From positions 310,001-374,000 of the forward strand of contig NZ_BMCR01000001.1 in NCBI RefSeq assembly GCF_014635285.1: a stretch of DNA of 64,000 nucleotides, written 5' to 3'. Below, piece by piece: positions 21,454 through 31,065 of this stretch. Below the pieces are notes generated by a model. That model worked only from the letters and a program-made list of their open reading frames with translations. It was not told the DNA's origin and ran no database searches. The DNA is from Stappia taiwanensis (GTDB taxonomy: Bacteria > Pseudomonadota > Alphaproteobacteria > Rhizobiales > Stappiaceae). The position numbers and the translations under genes are program-made. Each line of letters opens with the position of its first letter. Positions within the stretch are counted from its first letter, which is position 1.

Positions 21454-22590
21454 ATGGAACTGATCGGATCTGTGTTCGGGTCTGCGGCGGGATATCTCCT
21501 GCCGTTCCTCTTTGTTCTGACAGTCGTCGTGTTCTTTCACGAGCTGGGTCATTTCCTGGTTGCGCGCTGGTGCGGTGTCAGGGTTCTGGCGTTTTCCGTC
21601 GGCTTCGGGCCGGAGCTTTTCGGCCGCAACGACCGGAAGGGGACGCGCTGGAAGGTCTGCGCCATTCCGCTTGGCGGGTATGTCAAATTCGCAGGCGATG
21701 AGAACGAGGCGAGCGCCCCCGACACTGCCGCGCTGGCCCGGATGAGCGAGGAAGAGCGCGCCGGCGCCTTCCAGACCAAGAGCGTCGGCCGCCGGGCGGC
21801 CATTGTCGCCGCCGGACCAATTGCCAACTTCATCCTGTCGATTGTCATCTTCGCTCTGCTGTTTTCCGTGCTGGGCCGCTCGGAGATTTCTCCGCGCGTC
21901 GATCAGGTGCAGGCGGAAAGCGCCGCGCAGGAAGCTGGCATTCTTCCCGGAGACCTGATCGTTGCTATCGGCGGTGAGCCGATCGAGACATTTTCGGAGC
22001 TGCAGCGGGCGGTCAGCGTCAGCGCCGATATTCCGCTTCAGTTGGCGATTGACCGGTCCGGGCAGCTGATCGACGTCACCGTCACGCCGAAGCGGCGGGA
22101 GATCACCGACCGTTTCGGCAATGTCCAGAAGGTGGGTCTGCTGGGCATCAGCCGCAGTGCCAAGCCGGAGGATATCGTCAAGCGCCAGTTCGGCCCGGTC
22201 GAGGCGGTGGAAGAGGCTGTCAAGGAAACCTGGTTCGTGGTCGCGCGCACCGGCGGCTACGTGGCTGGCATCTTTGCCGGGCGTGAATCGGTCGATCAGC
22301 TCGGCGGCCCCATTCGGGTTGCCCAGATCTCGGGGCAGGTGGCGACCCTCGGCTTTGCCGCGCTGCTCAACCTGACGGCGATTCTCTCCATTAGCATCGG
22401 TCTGCTCAATCTGCTGCCGATTCCCATGCTGGATGGCGGGCATCTGCTGTTCTACGCAGCCGAGGCGGTGCGTGGAAAACCCTTGAGCGAGCGGGCCCAG
22501 GAATACGGATTCCGATTGGGGATAGCCATCGTGCTGTTCCTGATGGTATTCGCGACATGGAACGATGTGCTGCACCTTTCCGCCTTGTGA
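21454..22590 (+). CDS. rseP: RIP site-2 zinc metalloprotease RseP
   Basis: A 378-residue inner-membrane intramembrane protease. HELGH (about 31-35) in the first TM supplies two zinc ligands, and NLLPIPMLDGGHLLF in the third supplies the Asp. One clear PDZ domain lies between them (about 140-225, EAGILPGDLIVAIGGEPIE). It cuts anti-sigma factors after envelope stress and clears signal-peptide remnants. I prefer the ATG at 21454, six bases after GGAGGGG, over the upstream ATG at 21427. Its position before bamA is the classical order. Confidence 0.94.
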   Translation: MELIGSVFGSAAGYLLPFLFVLTVVVFFHELGHFLVARWCGVRVLAFSVGFGPELFGRNDRKGTRWKVCAIPLGGYVKFAGDENEASAPDTAALARMSEEERAGAFQTKSVGRRAAIVAAGPIANFILSIVIFALLFSVLGRSEISPRVDQVQAESAAQEAGILPGDLIVAIGGEPIETFSELQRAVSVSADIPLQLAIDRSGQLIDVTVTPKRREITDRFGNVQKVGLLGISRSAKPEDIVKRQFGPVEAVEEAVKETWFVVARTGGYVAGIFAGRESVDQLGGPIRVAQISGQVATLGFAALLNLTAILSISIGLLNLLPIPMLDGGHLLFYAAEAVRGKPLSERAQEYGFRLGIAIVLFLMVFATWNDVLHLSAL

Positions 22591-22773
22591 GGCGGAAAGC
22601 GTGTCGCTGCTGCAACGCTTGCGCTTGAATCGCCTAAGGGCCGGTTTGAGCGGTTGCGTCCGTGGCAAAAGACTGTAAAACGACTGACGTATATGAAGAA
22701 TCTCGGCCGCTCATCCGACCTGTAGTCAGCAGGTACCTGAGGTGGCGGAACCAGAAAAAGGCACAGTGTCTTT

Positions 22774-25143
22774 ATGCAGCGTCTGCAGAACACGACCAGA
22801 ACGATCCTGGTAGCCGCAATGATGTGCGGGGTCGCGCCGATCCTGCCGCATTCCGTACCGGTCATCGGAACCTCTGAGGCCGAAGCCGCCGTGATCAGCC
22901 GGGTGGTCGTGCGTGGCAATACGCGCATCGAGCCTGCGACAGTCGAGAGCTACCTGACGATCCGTCCCGGTCGGCCCTATGGTGCGGCCGATATCGACGA
23001 ATCGCTCAAGGCTCTGTTTGCCACGGGGCTGTTCGAGGATGTCTCGATCAATCGCCAGGGCAATGCCCTTGTGGTGTCCGTGGTCGAGAACCCGATGGTC
23101 AGCCGCGTGTCCTTCGAGGGCAACAAGCGGATTTCGGACGAGACCCTGAAGGGCGCGGTGCGGACCCAGGAGCGGTCGATGCTGACCCGCGCCAAGGTGC
23201 AGTCCGACGTTCAGAATATTCTTGAGGCGTATCGTCGCTCCGGTCGCTATCGCGCGACCGTCGAGCCGAAGATCATCAGCCGTGACAGCAATCGCGTCGA
23301 TCTGGTGTTCGAGATCAACGAAGGCGAGCGCACCGGCGTCGAGCGCATTACCTTCATCGGTAACACCAAGTTCAGTGACGGTCGTCTGAAGGATGTGATC
23401 CGTACCCGTCAGAGCGGGCTGCTCAGCTTCCTGCGCACGACCGACAGCTTCGATCCGGATCGTCTCGATGCCGACCAGGAGCTGATTCGTCAGTTCTACT
23501 ACCGGCATGGCTATGCGGATTTCCGTATCATTTCGGCCGTGGCCGATCTCGACCGTGAAGAGAACGTGTTCTACGTCACCTTCACGATTGAAGAGGGTGA
23601 GCAGTACACCTACGGCGATGTCGATGTGCAGACGTCGCTTGCCAGCGTCGATCCGGAAGAGTTGCGCCGCAAGCTGCGCACTGATCCGGGGGATACCTAT
23701 TCCTCGCTTGAGGTCGAGAAGTCGCTTGAGGCGTTGACGCTCGATGCCTCGCGGCAGGGCTATGCCTTCGCCCAGGTTCGTCCGCGCGCCACGCGCGATT
23801 ACGAGAACCGGACGATCTCGCTGACCTATTTCATCGAGGAAGGTCCTCGGGTCTATGTCGAGCGGATCAACATTCGCGGCAACGACCGGACCCGCGAATA
23901 CGTCATTCGTCGTGAGTTCGATCTGGCCGAGGGCGACGCCTTCAACCGAGTGCTGATCGACAAGGCCGAACGTCGCCTCAAGGATCTGCAGTTCTTCAAG
24001 AACGTGCGGATTACCACCGCTCGCGGCAGCGCGCCGGACCGCATCATCATTAATGTCGATGTGGAGGAGCAGCCCACCGGTGAAGTTGGCTTCGGTGTTG
24101 GTTACTCGACCTCCGACGGTGTGATTGGTGATGTCACCATCAGTGAGCGCAACTTCCTCGGTCGCGGTCAGTTCGTTCGCGCCAAGCTTGGTGTCGGCAG
24201 CTCGACCCAGTCTTATGAATTCGCGTTCACCGAGCCGTATTTCCTCGGTCGCCGGGTTGCGCTTTCGCTGGATGTCTACCGCCGTGTCTATGGCGAGACG
24301 GACTTCCGCGATTACGAGCTGGACACTACCGGCGGCTCGATCGGTCTGGGTCTTCCGCTGCGCGATGACGAGCTGCGCCTGAATCTCGTCTACCGGATCT
24401 TCGATCAGGAGGTGAGCCGCAAGAATACGAACACGCTGTCGAATGCGCTGACGTCTTCGTACGGTCGGAACATCACCTCGTCGATCGGTTACACGCTGGT
24501 CTATGACACTCGCGACAGCCGGCTGGATCCGCGCGACGGCTTCTATGCGACCTTCGGTCAGGAGCTGGCTGGTCTCGGCGGCGATTCCCGCTACCTGTCG
24601 ACCACGGTCGATGCCCGCGCCTACAAGGAGCTCCTGCCTGAGTGGGGCGTGGTGGGCGTGCTGCGCGCCGGCGGTGGTAACATCTTCGGTCTCGGCAAGG
24701 ATCTGCGGGTGACCGACCAGTTCCAGCACCGCGACTCGTGGCTGCGTGGTTTCGAGCCGCAGGGCATCGGTCCGCGTGACGCCACCACGGGCGACTCGCT
24801 CGGTGGTCGCTGGTATGTGCATGCCAATGCGGAAGCAGAGTTCCCGATCTTCGGTCTGCCGCGTGAGCTTGGCCTGTTCGGTGCCGTGTTCACTGACTTC
24901 GGTGCTGTCTGGGATGCCGATCCGGCGCTTATCAATTGCGTCGAGACGGGTGGGGGTTGCGGTGGCAATCAGCCGGCCGGCTCGGTTCTGTCGAACGGTT
25001 TCTCGCCGCGCGTCTCCGCGGGCTTCGGTGTCAAGTGGGTGTCGCCCTTCGGGCCGATCCGTGCCGACTTCGCCTGGCCGTTGGTCAAGGAAACCGGCGA
25101 CCGTACGCAGTTCTTCCGCATCGGCGGTGGCACGCGCTTCTGA
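22774..25143 (+). CDS. bamA: Outer membrane protein assembly factor BamA
   Basis: A 789-residue protein with a signal peptide (1-39, ending EAEA-AV), five POTRA domains (about 40-440; repeated VERITFIGNTKFSDGRL-like units) and a C-terminal 16-strand barrel (about 460-789) ending in the outer-membrane signature phenylalanine (GGTRF). It inserts beta-barrel proteins. The conserved VRGF-type barrel motif appears as SWLRGFEPQGIGPRD. The 183 bases upstream hold no gene and may contain a promoter. lpxD follows after 71 bases. Confidence 0.97.
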   Translation: MQRLQNTTRTILVAAMMCGVAPILPHSVPVIGTSEAEAAVISRVVVRGNTRIEPATVESYLTIRPGRPYGAADIDESLKALFATGLFEDVSINRQGNALVVSVVENPMVSRVSFEGNKRISDETLKGAVRTQERSMLTRAKVQSDVQNILEAYRRSGRYRATVEPKIISRDSNRVDLVFEINEGERTGVERITFIGNTKFSDGRLKDVIRTRQSGLLSFLRTTDSFDPDRLDADQELIRQFYYRHGYADFRIISAVADLDREENVFYVTFTIEEGEQYTYGDVDVQTSLASVDPEELRRKLRTDPGDTYSSLEVEKSLEALTLDASRQGYAFAQVRPRATRDYENRTISLTYFIEEGPRVYVERINIRGNDRTREYVIRREFDLAEGDAFNRVLIDKAERRLKDLQFFKNVRITTARGSAPDRIIINVDVEEQPTGEVGFGVGYSTSDGVIGDVTISERNFLGRGQFVRAKLGVGSSTQSYEFAFTEPYFLGRRVALSLDVYRRVYGETDFRDYELDTTGGSIGLGLPLRDDELRLNLVYRIFDQEVSRKNTNTLSNALTSSYGRNITSSIGYTLVYDTRDSRLDPRDGFYATFGQELAGLGGDSRYLSTTVDARAYKELLPEWGVVGVLRAGGGNIFGLGKDLRVTDQFQHRDSWLRGFEPQGIGPRDATTGDSLGGRWYVHANAEAEFPIFGLPRELGLFGAVFTDFGAVWDADPALINCVETGGGCGGNQPAGSVLSNGFSPRVSAGFGVKWVSPFGPIRADFAWPLVKETGDRTQFFRIGGGTRF

Positions 25144-25214
25144 TCGGTTTGAACACTGCTGCAATTTGAACCGGCTGCCGCTCGTTCGGCGGCCGGTTTG
25201 CTCGTGAGGAAACC

Positions 25215-26267
25215 ATGACAGATCCGGTCTTTTTCGACGCTTTCGCACCGGTCACCATCGCCGATCTCGCGGCTTGGGTAGAGGGCGAGCTGCCCTCCGG
25301 CGGCGGCGAACGGGTGATCGACAGCGTCGGTCCGCTGGAAGATGCGGTGGCCGGGCAACTGGTGTTCTTCGACAATACCAAATATCTCCCCATGCTGGCC
25401 GAAACCGTCGCGACTGCTTGCCTCGTGTCCCAGCGTCACGCGGCCAAGGTGCCGGAGAGTGTCACGCCCATCGTGGTGCGCGAGCCGTACCGGGCCTGGG
25501 GCATCATTCTCGGCCGCCTTTATCCGGCCGCGCTCACACCGATGACCATGGACGGCACCCTCGGCGGGATCTCGCCCGCTGCCCGCATCGATCCGAGCGC
25601 GCGGCTGGAAGATGGCGTGGTGGTCGAGGGCGGCGCGGTGATCGGGCCGGAAGCCGAGATCGGCCGGGGCACGCGCATCCAGGCAAATGCGGTGATTGGC
25701 GCGCGGGTGCGCATCGGCCGCGATTGTGCGATTGGCGCCAATGCGGTGGTGCAGAGCACGTTGATCGGCAATCGGGTGATCCTGCATCCGGGCGTGTGCG
25801 TCGGGCAGGATGGTTTTGGCTTTGCCATGGGCGCGCAAGGACACCTGAAGGTGCCGCAGATCGGCCGGGTCATCATTCAGGACGATGTGGAGATTGGGGC
25901 CAACACCACGGTGGATCGTGGGGCCAATCGCGATACGGTGATCGGCGAGGGCACCAAGATCGACAACCAGGTGCAGATCGGCCACAACGTTGTCATTGGT
26001 CGTCATTGCGTGATTGTTTCGCAGGTCGGCATCTCCGGCAGCGCCACCTTGCAGGATTACGTCGCCATCGGCGGGCAAAGCGGTGTTCGCGGCCACGTTA
26101 CCATCGGCATGGGCGCCCAGATCGCCGCCGTCAGCGTGGTGGAGGCGGACGTGCCCCCGGGCGAGCGCTATGGCGGCGTGCCGGCCAAGCCGGTGAAGGT
26201 CTGGTTCCGTGAGGTGAAGACCCTCGCCAAACTGGCCGAACGCGGATTGAAGAAGCCGACCGACTAA
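25215..26267 (+). CDS. lpxD: UDP-3-O-(3-hydroxyacyl)glucosamine N-acyltransferase
   Basis: A 350-residue trimeric acyltransferase for the third step of lipid A synthesis. An N-terminal substrate-binding domain (1-100) is followed by a left-handed beta helix of hexapeptide repeats (about 105-310) with [21 protein letters not shown], the usual site of the catalytic His and acyl-chain pocket. The C-terminus ends in an alpha-helical tail ([13 protein letters not shown]). First of the lpxD-fabZ-lpxA-lpxI-lpxB set. Confidence 0.96.
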   Translation: MTDPVFFDAFAPVTIADLAAWVEGELPSGGGERVIDSVGPLEDAVAGQLVFFDNTKYLPMLAETVATACLVSQRHAAKVPESVTPIVVREPYRAWGIILGRLYPAALTPMTMDGTLGGISPAARIDPSARLEDGVVVEGGAVIGPEAEIGRGTRIQANAVIGARVRIGRDCAIGANAVVQSTLIGNRVILHPGVCVGQDGFGFAMGAQGHLKVPQIGRVIIQDDVEIGANTTVDRGANRDTVIGEGTKIDNQVQIGHNVVIGRHCVIVSQVGISGSATLQDYVAIGGQSGVRGHVTIGMGAQIAAVSVVEADVPPGERYGGVPAKPVKVWFREVKTLAKLAERGLKKPTD

Positions 26268-26384
26268 CGGCCTGCCTTGTCATCTCATCGGGAAATGGGA
26301 GAAGGTCGGTCGAGGTTCCCGGACGAAGGGGCCGGATTTTCGCGACGCAGGAAATAAAAACACATCAGGTTGAGGACTGAGGGC

Positions 26385-26858
26385 ATGAGCGAGGGTGAAA
26401 ACAAGACGTTGGGAAGTGCCGATATCCTTCGGGTACTGGAACTTCTCCCGCATCGGTATCCCTTCCTGATGGTCGACCGGATCGTCGACATGGATGGGGA
26501 TCAGTCCGCCATCGGTATCAAGAATGTCACGGCGAATGAGCCTCATTTCATGGGCCATTTCCCGGGCCAGCCGGTGATGCCGGGCGTGTTGCTGATCGAG
26601 GGCATGGCCCAGACCGCCGGTGCGCTCTGCGTCCATTCGCGCGGCAATGCCGACACGCCGAAGCTGGTCTATTTCATGACCATCGACCGTGCGAAATTCC
26701 GCCGGCCGGTCGTTCCCGGGGACCGGGTCGAGTACCATATGAAGAAGATCCGCAACCGCTCCAACATCTGGAAGTTCGACGGCGTCGCGCTGGTCGACGG
26801 GGTGAAGGTGGCGGAAGCCGAGATCAGCGCCATGCTGGTCGACAACAACGACGATTGA
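26385..26858 (+). CDS. fabZ: 3-hydroxyacyl-[ACP] dehydratase FabZ
   Basis: A 157-residue hot-dog-fold dehydratase. Family hallmarks: [14 protein letters not shown], then [23 protein letters not shown] with the catalytic His and Glu. The ATG at 26385 follows GAGGACTGAGGGC; an upstream in-frame TTG is less likely. Its place between lpxD and lpxA is general in proteobacteria, where FabZ balances 3-hydroxyacyl-ACP between fatty acids and lipid A. Confidence 0.96.
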   Translation: MSEGENKTLGSADILRVLELLPHRYPFLMVDRIVDMDGDQSAIGIKNVTANEPHFMGHFPGQPVMPGVLLIEGMAQTAGALCVHSRGNADTPKLVYFMTIDRAKFRRPVVPGDRVEYHMKKIRNRSNIWKFDGVALVDGVKVAEAEISAMLVDNNDD

Positions 26859-26866
26859 GGACTTTA

Positions 26867-27664
26867 ATGGCAAGAATTCACCCGTCCGCGGTGGTGGAAG
26901 ATGGCGCGCGGCTTGGCGCGGATGTCGCCATCGGCCCGTTTTGCCATGTGGGGCCGGAGGTCGAGCTTGGCGATGGCGTCGAGCTGAAATCTCACGCGGT
27001 CGTGGCGGGCAACACGCAGGTTGGCGCCCGCACGGTGATCTTTCCCTTCGCTTCCGTCGGACATCAGGCCCAGGACCTGAAGTTCAAGGGCGAGGACGCG
27101 CGCCTGATGATTGGCGCCGACTGCATCATTCGCGAAGGTGTGACGATCAATCCGGGCACCGCCGGTGGCGGTCATGAAACGGTGATCGGCAATCGCTGTG
27201 CGTTCCTTGCCAATTCCCATGTGGGGCACGATTCGCGCCTCGGCGACAACATCATCCTGTCGAACAATGTGATGATTGCCGGCCACGTGACGGTCGGAAA
27301 TCACGTCATTTTCGGCGGCGGCGCCGCCGTGATCCAGTTCACTCGCATTGGCGACAACGCCTTTGTCGGCGGACTGGCGGGCCTGGAAAACGACCTCATC
27401 CCCTTCGGCATGGTGATGGGCAACCGGGCGCGGCTCAATGGGCTTAACCTGGTCGGCCTGAAGCGCCATGGCTACGCCCGTGAAGATATTCATGCCCTGC
27501 GCAGCGCCTACAAGGAGCTATTCGAGGTCGAGGAGGGCACCTTGCGCCAGCGCGCGGAAAAGGTGGCCGCGGCCTATGCGGATCGGGCTCTGGTGCTCAA
27601 GGTCACGGATTTCATTCTGGAAAAGACCGACCGCCGGTTCTGCACGCCTGCATTCGAAGGGTGA
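26867..27664 (+). CDS. lpxA: UDP-N-acetylglucosamine O-acyltransferase (LpxA)
   Basis: A 265-residue trimeric beta-helix acyltransferase, first step of lipid A synthesis. Hexapeptide repeats fill residues 1-190. NSHVGHDSRLGDNIILSNNVMIAGHV contains the catalytic-His region, and QDLKFKG and GLKRHGYAREDIHALRSAYK are further LpxA signatures. The start MARIHPSAVV has GAGGA six bases upstream and lies 8 bases past the fabZ stop. Confidence 0.96.
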   Translation: MARIHPSAVVEDGARLGADVAIGPFCHVGPEVELGDGVELKSHAVVAGNTQVGARTVIFPFASVGHQAQDLKFKGEDARLMIGADCIIREGVTINPGTAGGGHETVIGNRCAFLANSHVGHDSRLGDNIILSNNVMIAGHVTVGNHVIFGGGAAVIQFTRIGDNAFVGGLAGLENDLIPFGMVMGNRARLNGLNLVGLKRHGYAREDIHALRSAYKELFEVEEGTLRQRAEKVAAAYADRALVLKVTDFILEKTDRRFCTPAFEG

Positions 27665-27670
27665 CGACCG

Positions 27671-28561
27671 GTGAGCCCCGGCGATAATCCCACGCCTGTT
27701 GCGGTGATTTGCGGCAGCGGGCGGCTGCCGGTGGAAGTGGTCGCGGCGGCGCGCGCCAGCGGGCGCAAGGTGGTCGCCATCGCCATCAAGGGCGAGGCCG
27801 ATCCCGCCATTGCCGAGTATGATCCGACTTATCTCGGCTGGGGCCAGATCGGCAAACTCGCCGACCTGCTCAAGCGCGAATCCTGCCGCGATGTGGTGAT
27901 GATCGGCGGGGTGACGCGCCGCCCGGAAGTCCGTGAAATCGTTGGCGATCTCGGCACGATGCGGCGCCTGCCGCGCATCGTTGCGGCGCTGGTTGGCGGC
28001 GATGACTCCCTGCTGACCCGTATCATTCGCCTGTTCGAGGACGAAGGCTTTCGGATCATCGGCGCCCATGAGATTGCACCGGAGCTGTTGGCGGGTGAGG
28101 GGGCTATTGCCGGCCCGCGCCCTTCATCCGATGCGATGGCGGATCTGGAGCTCGCCCGCCGGGCGGTGATCGAGCTGGGGCGCCTCGATATCGGTCAGGG
28201 GGCGGTTGCCATTGCCGGGCGGATCGTCGCCGTCGAAGGGGCGGAAGGCACCGATGCCATGCTGCGCCGCTGCGCGGAGTTGCGGCAGATCGGACGGGTG
28301 AAGGGCAAGGGCGGGGTTCTCGTCAAATGCGCCAAGCCGGGACAGGATTTGCGCATCGACCTGCCGGCCATTGGCCCGGCAACGGTGGAGCTGGCCGGGG
28401 CAGCAGGCCTTGCCGGGGTCGCAGTGGAAGCGGGGCGGGTGCTGATCGCCGAACGGGCGCGAACGCTGCAACTGGCCGGCACCTCGAAAGTGTTCCTCTG
28501 GGGAATGCCGACCCTGCCGCCCGCGCCGAAGCTTTCCCCCAGCCAACCAGGTGACACATGA
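27671..28561 (+). CDS. lpxI: UDP-2,3-diacylglucosamine pyrophosphatase LpxI
   Basis: A 296-residue protein of the DUF1009/LpxI family, the alphaproteobacterial replacement for LpxH. It hydrolyses UDP-2,3-diacylglucosamine to lipid X. Family blocks: VICGSGRLPVEVVAAAR, YLGWGQIGKLADLLK, GDDSLLTRIIRLFEDEGF, GIAGRIVAVEGAEGTDAMLRRC-like and VLVKCAKPGQDLRIDLPAIGP. The start is GTG, 6 bases after lpxA, and the gene overlaps lpxB by 4 bases. Its position between lpxA and lpxB supports the role. Confidence 0.94.
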   Translation: MSPGDNPTPVAVICGSGRLPVEVVAAARASGRKVVAIAIKGEADPAIAEYDPTYLGWGQIGKLADLLKRESCRDVVMIGGVTRRPEVREIVGDLGTMRRLPRIVAALVGGDDSLLTRIIRLFEDEGFRIIGAHEIAPELLAGEGAIAGPRPSSDAMADLELARRAVIELGRLDIGQGAVAIAGRIVAVEGAEGTDAMLRRCAELRQIGRVKGKGGVLVKCAKPGQDLRIDLPAIGPATVELAGAAGLAGVAVEAGRVLIAERARTLQLAGTSKVFLWGMPTLPPAPKLSPSQPGDT

Positions 28562-29787
28562 CCGCCGATCAGAGCCAGGCGCGGCCCGAGCGCCCACGCA
28601 AGCCGCTGAATGTCTATCTGATCGTTGGCGAGGAATCCGGCGATCAGCTTGGCGCCCGGCTGATGCGCTCGCTGAAGGGTGAGCTTGGGGAGGGGGTGCG
28701 CTTTCGCGGGGTCGGCGGCGAGCGGATGGCCGGCGAGGGGCTGACATCGCTCTTCCCGATTTCCGATATCGCGGTAATGGGCCTGACGGCGGTGCTGCCG
28801 CGCCTGCCGACCATCGTCCGCCGGGTCTATCAGGCGGTGGACGATGCGATTGCCGCCAACCCGGATGTGTTGGTGATCATCGACAGCCCCGATTTTACTC
28901 ATAATGTCGCCAAGCGGGTGCGCAAGCGCGCGCCGCATATTCCCATTGTCGACTACGTCTCGCCCTCGGTCTGGGCCTGGCGCTCGGGGCGGGCGCGCAA
29001 GATGGCGGCCTATGTGGACCATTTGCTGGCGATCCTGCCGTTTGAGCCGGCCGCCCATCGGCGCCTGGGCGGTCCGCCGACCAGCTACGTCGGCCACCCG
29101 CTGATCGAGCGCATTGACGAGCTGCGACCCGCCGATGGGGAGCGGACTCGGCTGGAGGCGCCAGAGGCCGAGCGTGTGCTGCTGCTGCTGCCGGGAAGCC
29201 GGCGCAGTGAGGTGTCGCGCTTGCTCACGGATTTCGGTCAGGCGGTCGAGCGGGTCCATGCTGAGTACCCGAATTTGCGAGTGTTGCTGCCAGCCGTGCC
29301 GCATCTGGCGGATGATATTCGCGCGCAGGTGGCCGGCTGGAAGACCGCGCCGGAAATCGTTCTGGGGGAAGAGGCGAAATTCGCTGCCTTCCGCAGCGCG
29401 CACGCGGCCTTGGCCGCATCCGGTACAGTATCGCTTGAACTGGCGATCGCAGGCGTTCCGATGATTATCGCCTATCGGCTCGACTGGGTGTACCGGCGGA
29501 TCAAGGACCTCAACAAGGTTCTGAAATTCGCGGGCGTCACCTCGATGGTGCTGCCGAATATCATCCTGGAGGAAAACGCCGTTCCGGAATTCCTCGACGA
29601 TGATGCATCGCCGGAGACCCTTGCCGCCGCGCTGGTTCCGCTGTTGGCGGACACGCCGGAACGCGCCCGTCAGACCCGCGTCTTTTCCCGGCTGGACGAT
29701 GCCATGCAGCTCGACAATGGCGAGACGCCGTCAGGCCGTGCGGCACGGATCGTCATCGCCGTCGCGCGTGGCGAAAAGCCGGACTAG
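28558..29787 (+). CDS. lpxB: Lipid A disaccharide synthase
   Basis: A 409-residue GT19 glycosyltransferase that condenses lipid X with UDP-diacylglucosamine. Motifs: LIVGEESGDQLGA, RGVGGERM, VIIDSPDFTHNVAKRVRKRAP, YVSPSVWAWRSGRARKM, YVGHPL, LLLPGSRRSEV and ASGTVSLELAIAGVPMIIAYR. It is the last gene of the conserved lipid A block; downstream of it begins the accessory segment. Confidence 0.96.
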   Translation: MTADQSQARPERPRKPLNVYLIVGEESGDQLGARLMRSLKGELGEGVRFRGVGGERMAGEGLTSLFPISDIAVMGLTAVLPRLPTIVRRVYQAVDDAIAANPDVLVIIDSPDFTHNVAKRVRKRAPHIPIVDYVSPSVWAWRSGRARKMAAYVDHLLAILPFEPAAHRRLGGPPTSYVGHPLIERIDELRPADGERTRLEAPEAERVLLLLPGSRRSEVSRLLTDFGQAVERVHAEYPNLRVLLPAVPHLADDIRAQVAGWKTAPEIVLGEEAKFAAFRSAHAALAASGTVSLELAIAGVPMIIAYRLDWVYRRIKDLNKVLKFAGVTSMVLPNIILEENAVPEFLDDDASPETLAAALVPLLADTPERARQTRVFSRLDDAMQLDNGETPSGRAARIVIAVARGEKPD

Positions 29788-29805
29788 GCCGAATATCGCT
29801 TCAGC

Positions 29806-29830
29806 CTAGGGTCCAAGGTCTGGACCCTAG
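29806..29830. terminator. Inverted repeat between convergent lpxB and araC-type gene
   Basis: Perfect 10-bp arms, CTAGGGTCCA (29806-29815) and TGGACCCTAG (29821-29830), enclose a 5-base loop. The right arm contains the stop codon of the AraC-type gene. There is no T-run, so it may act as a weak bidirectional terminator or a processing stem. It sits at the left edge of the accessory segment. Confidence 0.5.
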
Positions 29831-30858
29831 AGTCGGCGGTAGCGCTGCGGGCTCATGCCCGTCCAGTTGCGGAAGGCGCGGGTGAAGGCGGACTGCTCCG
29901 AATAGCCGAGGTTGTAGGCGATTTCCGTCAGCGACATGTCCGGATCGTCCATGTAGTGCAGCGCAAGCTCATGCCGGGCGGCCTTGAGGATGTCCGGGAA
30001 GGCAAGCCCGTGTCGCCTGAGCTGCTTCTGGAAGCTGGAGCAGGACAGCCCCAGCACCGAGGCGATCTCCGGCAGGGTCGGCAGGCGGGAGCCCAAGTTG
30101 AGCTTGACCTGATTGCGCACCAGCGTGGCGAAGTCCGTCGGGTCCTCCAGTGAGGCGTTTCGGCTCTCCAGGAAGGCCTTCACCACGGAAAACAGATACG
30201 GGTCCTGATCCGGCATCTTGGCATCGAGATCCTTGCGCCGGAAAGCGATGGCATTGGTCCGCCGTCCGAACCGTACCGGCGCGTTGAACAGCCGCTCATG
30301 CTCGCTGCCGTCGTCGGGTGCGGAATGCTCGAAACGCACTTCTAGTGGCGCCCAGTCTTCGCCGAGCGCGGCGCGGAACACGTTGCAAAACATGCCCAGC
30401 GACAGTTCCGCATCCTGCCGACGGTTGATTACCCTGGGGTCGACGATCTGGTAGCTCAGCCACAGAACGCCATCATCCGGCAGGAGTCCGAAGGTGGTCT
30501 GTCCCTGATGCGCGGGGAAGTAGGTCTCCATGTGGCGCAGGCCAGCGGCCAGTGTCGGCGAGCTGATCGCCGCATAGCCAAGCATGCCAAGTTGTTTTGG
30601 CTGGAAATTCTTGCCGAAATGCAACCCGATGTTGTGATTTCCGGTTTGCTGCGCTGCAACCTCGAACATTTCGCAATACTGGGAGAGATTTACTTCGGAA
30701 ACCGGGTTTTCGAAGTCCTCATGCCGGATCCCTGTCTGTCCGAGGATCCGGTCGATGTCTCCCCCGCACGCGCGAAACAATTGTTCCGCTCCATTTGCCG
30801 CTGCCGACAAAACTTTAGACGGCGCCGTGAATTCGCACGAATTTACTGGCTGTTGCAC
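29827..30858 (-). CDS. AraC-family regulator, likely controller of the BMC operon
   Basis: A 343-residue regulator. The N-terminal 220 residues match the AraC-type ligand-binding arm (Arabinose_bd/OruR-like; LGMLGYAAISSPTLAAGLRHMETYFPAHQ). The C-terminus carries two helix-turn-helices: LPEIASVLGLSCSSFQKQLRRHG and the AraC signature MSLTEIAYNLGYSEQSAFTRAFRNWTGMSPQRYRR. The start is GTG with no clear ribosome site, so the exact N-terminus is uncertain. It diverges from the transporter/BMC operon across a 207-base gap, the usual layout for a dedicated activator. The inducer is unknown, possibly an amino alcohol or aminoacetone. Confidence 0.88.
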   Translation of the reverse strand: MQQPVNSCEFTAPSKVLSAAANGAEQLFRACGGDIDRILGQTGIRHEDFENPVSEVNLSQYCEMFEVAAQQTGNHNIGLHFGKNFQPKQLGMLGYAAISSPTLAAGLRHMETYFPAHQGQTTFGLLPDDGVLWLSYQIVDPRVINRRQDAELSLGMFCNVFRAALGEDWAPLEVRFEHSAPDDGSEHERLFNAPVRFGRRTNAIAFRRKDLDAKMPDQDPYLFSVVKAFLESRNASLEDPTDFATLVRNQVKLNLGSRLPTLPEIASVLGLSCSSFQKQLRRHGLAFPDILKAARHELALHYMDDPDMSLTEIAYNLGYSEQSAFTRAFRNWTGMSPQRYRRL

Positions 30859-30920
30859 GGATTTTTCGATTCATGTGTTGCCGGCACGGGCTTTATGCCT
30901 CGTAGCCATCCCTCTGGAAA

Positions 30921-30990
30921 CTGACCTCGTTGACGGGTCAGGTTGAGAAGTAGTGTTAAATTTGAACTGTCGCTTGTCAAGTCGTGCGGA
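30921..30990 (+). promoter_or_regulatory. Candidate operator region for the BMC operon
   Basis: In the gap between the regulator and the first transporter gene there is an inverted repeat, CTGACC (30921-30926) / GGTCAG (30936-30941), and 24 bases later the element AACTG-N5-TGTCAAGTC (30965-30983) followed by GCGGAGGAAA. The second element recurs almost unchanged at 36938-36957, before the aminotransferase gene. Both are candidate binding sites; no footprint data are available. Confidence 0.4.
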
Positions 30991-31065
30991 GGAAACCGGT
31001 ATTAGGCTGGAAGGATAAAATAAGGAACGAAATGCCTAACCAGAGCCTGACCGGAGGGGAATCCA

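Noticed and set aside
22726-25248. Very long open frame on the minus strand opposite bamA (and similar ones opposite dnaE, tgt and dipeptidase genes)
   Set aside because: High GC content and biased third positions create such frames; the translations are low-complexity (Arg/His/Gln/Asp-rich), match no family, and the sense genes are unmistakable.
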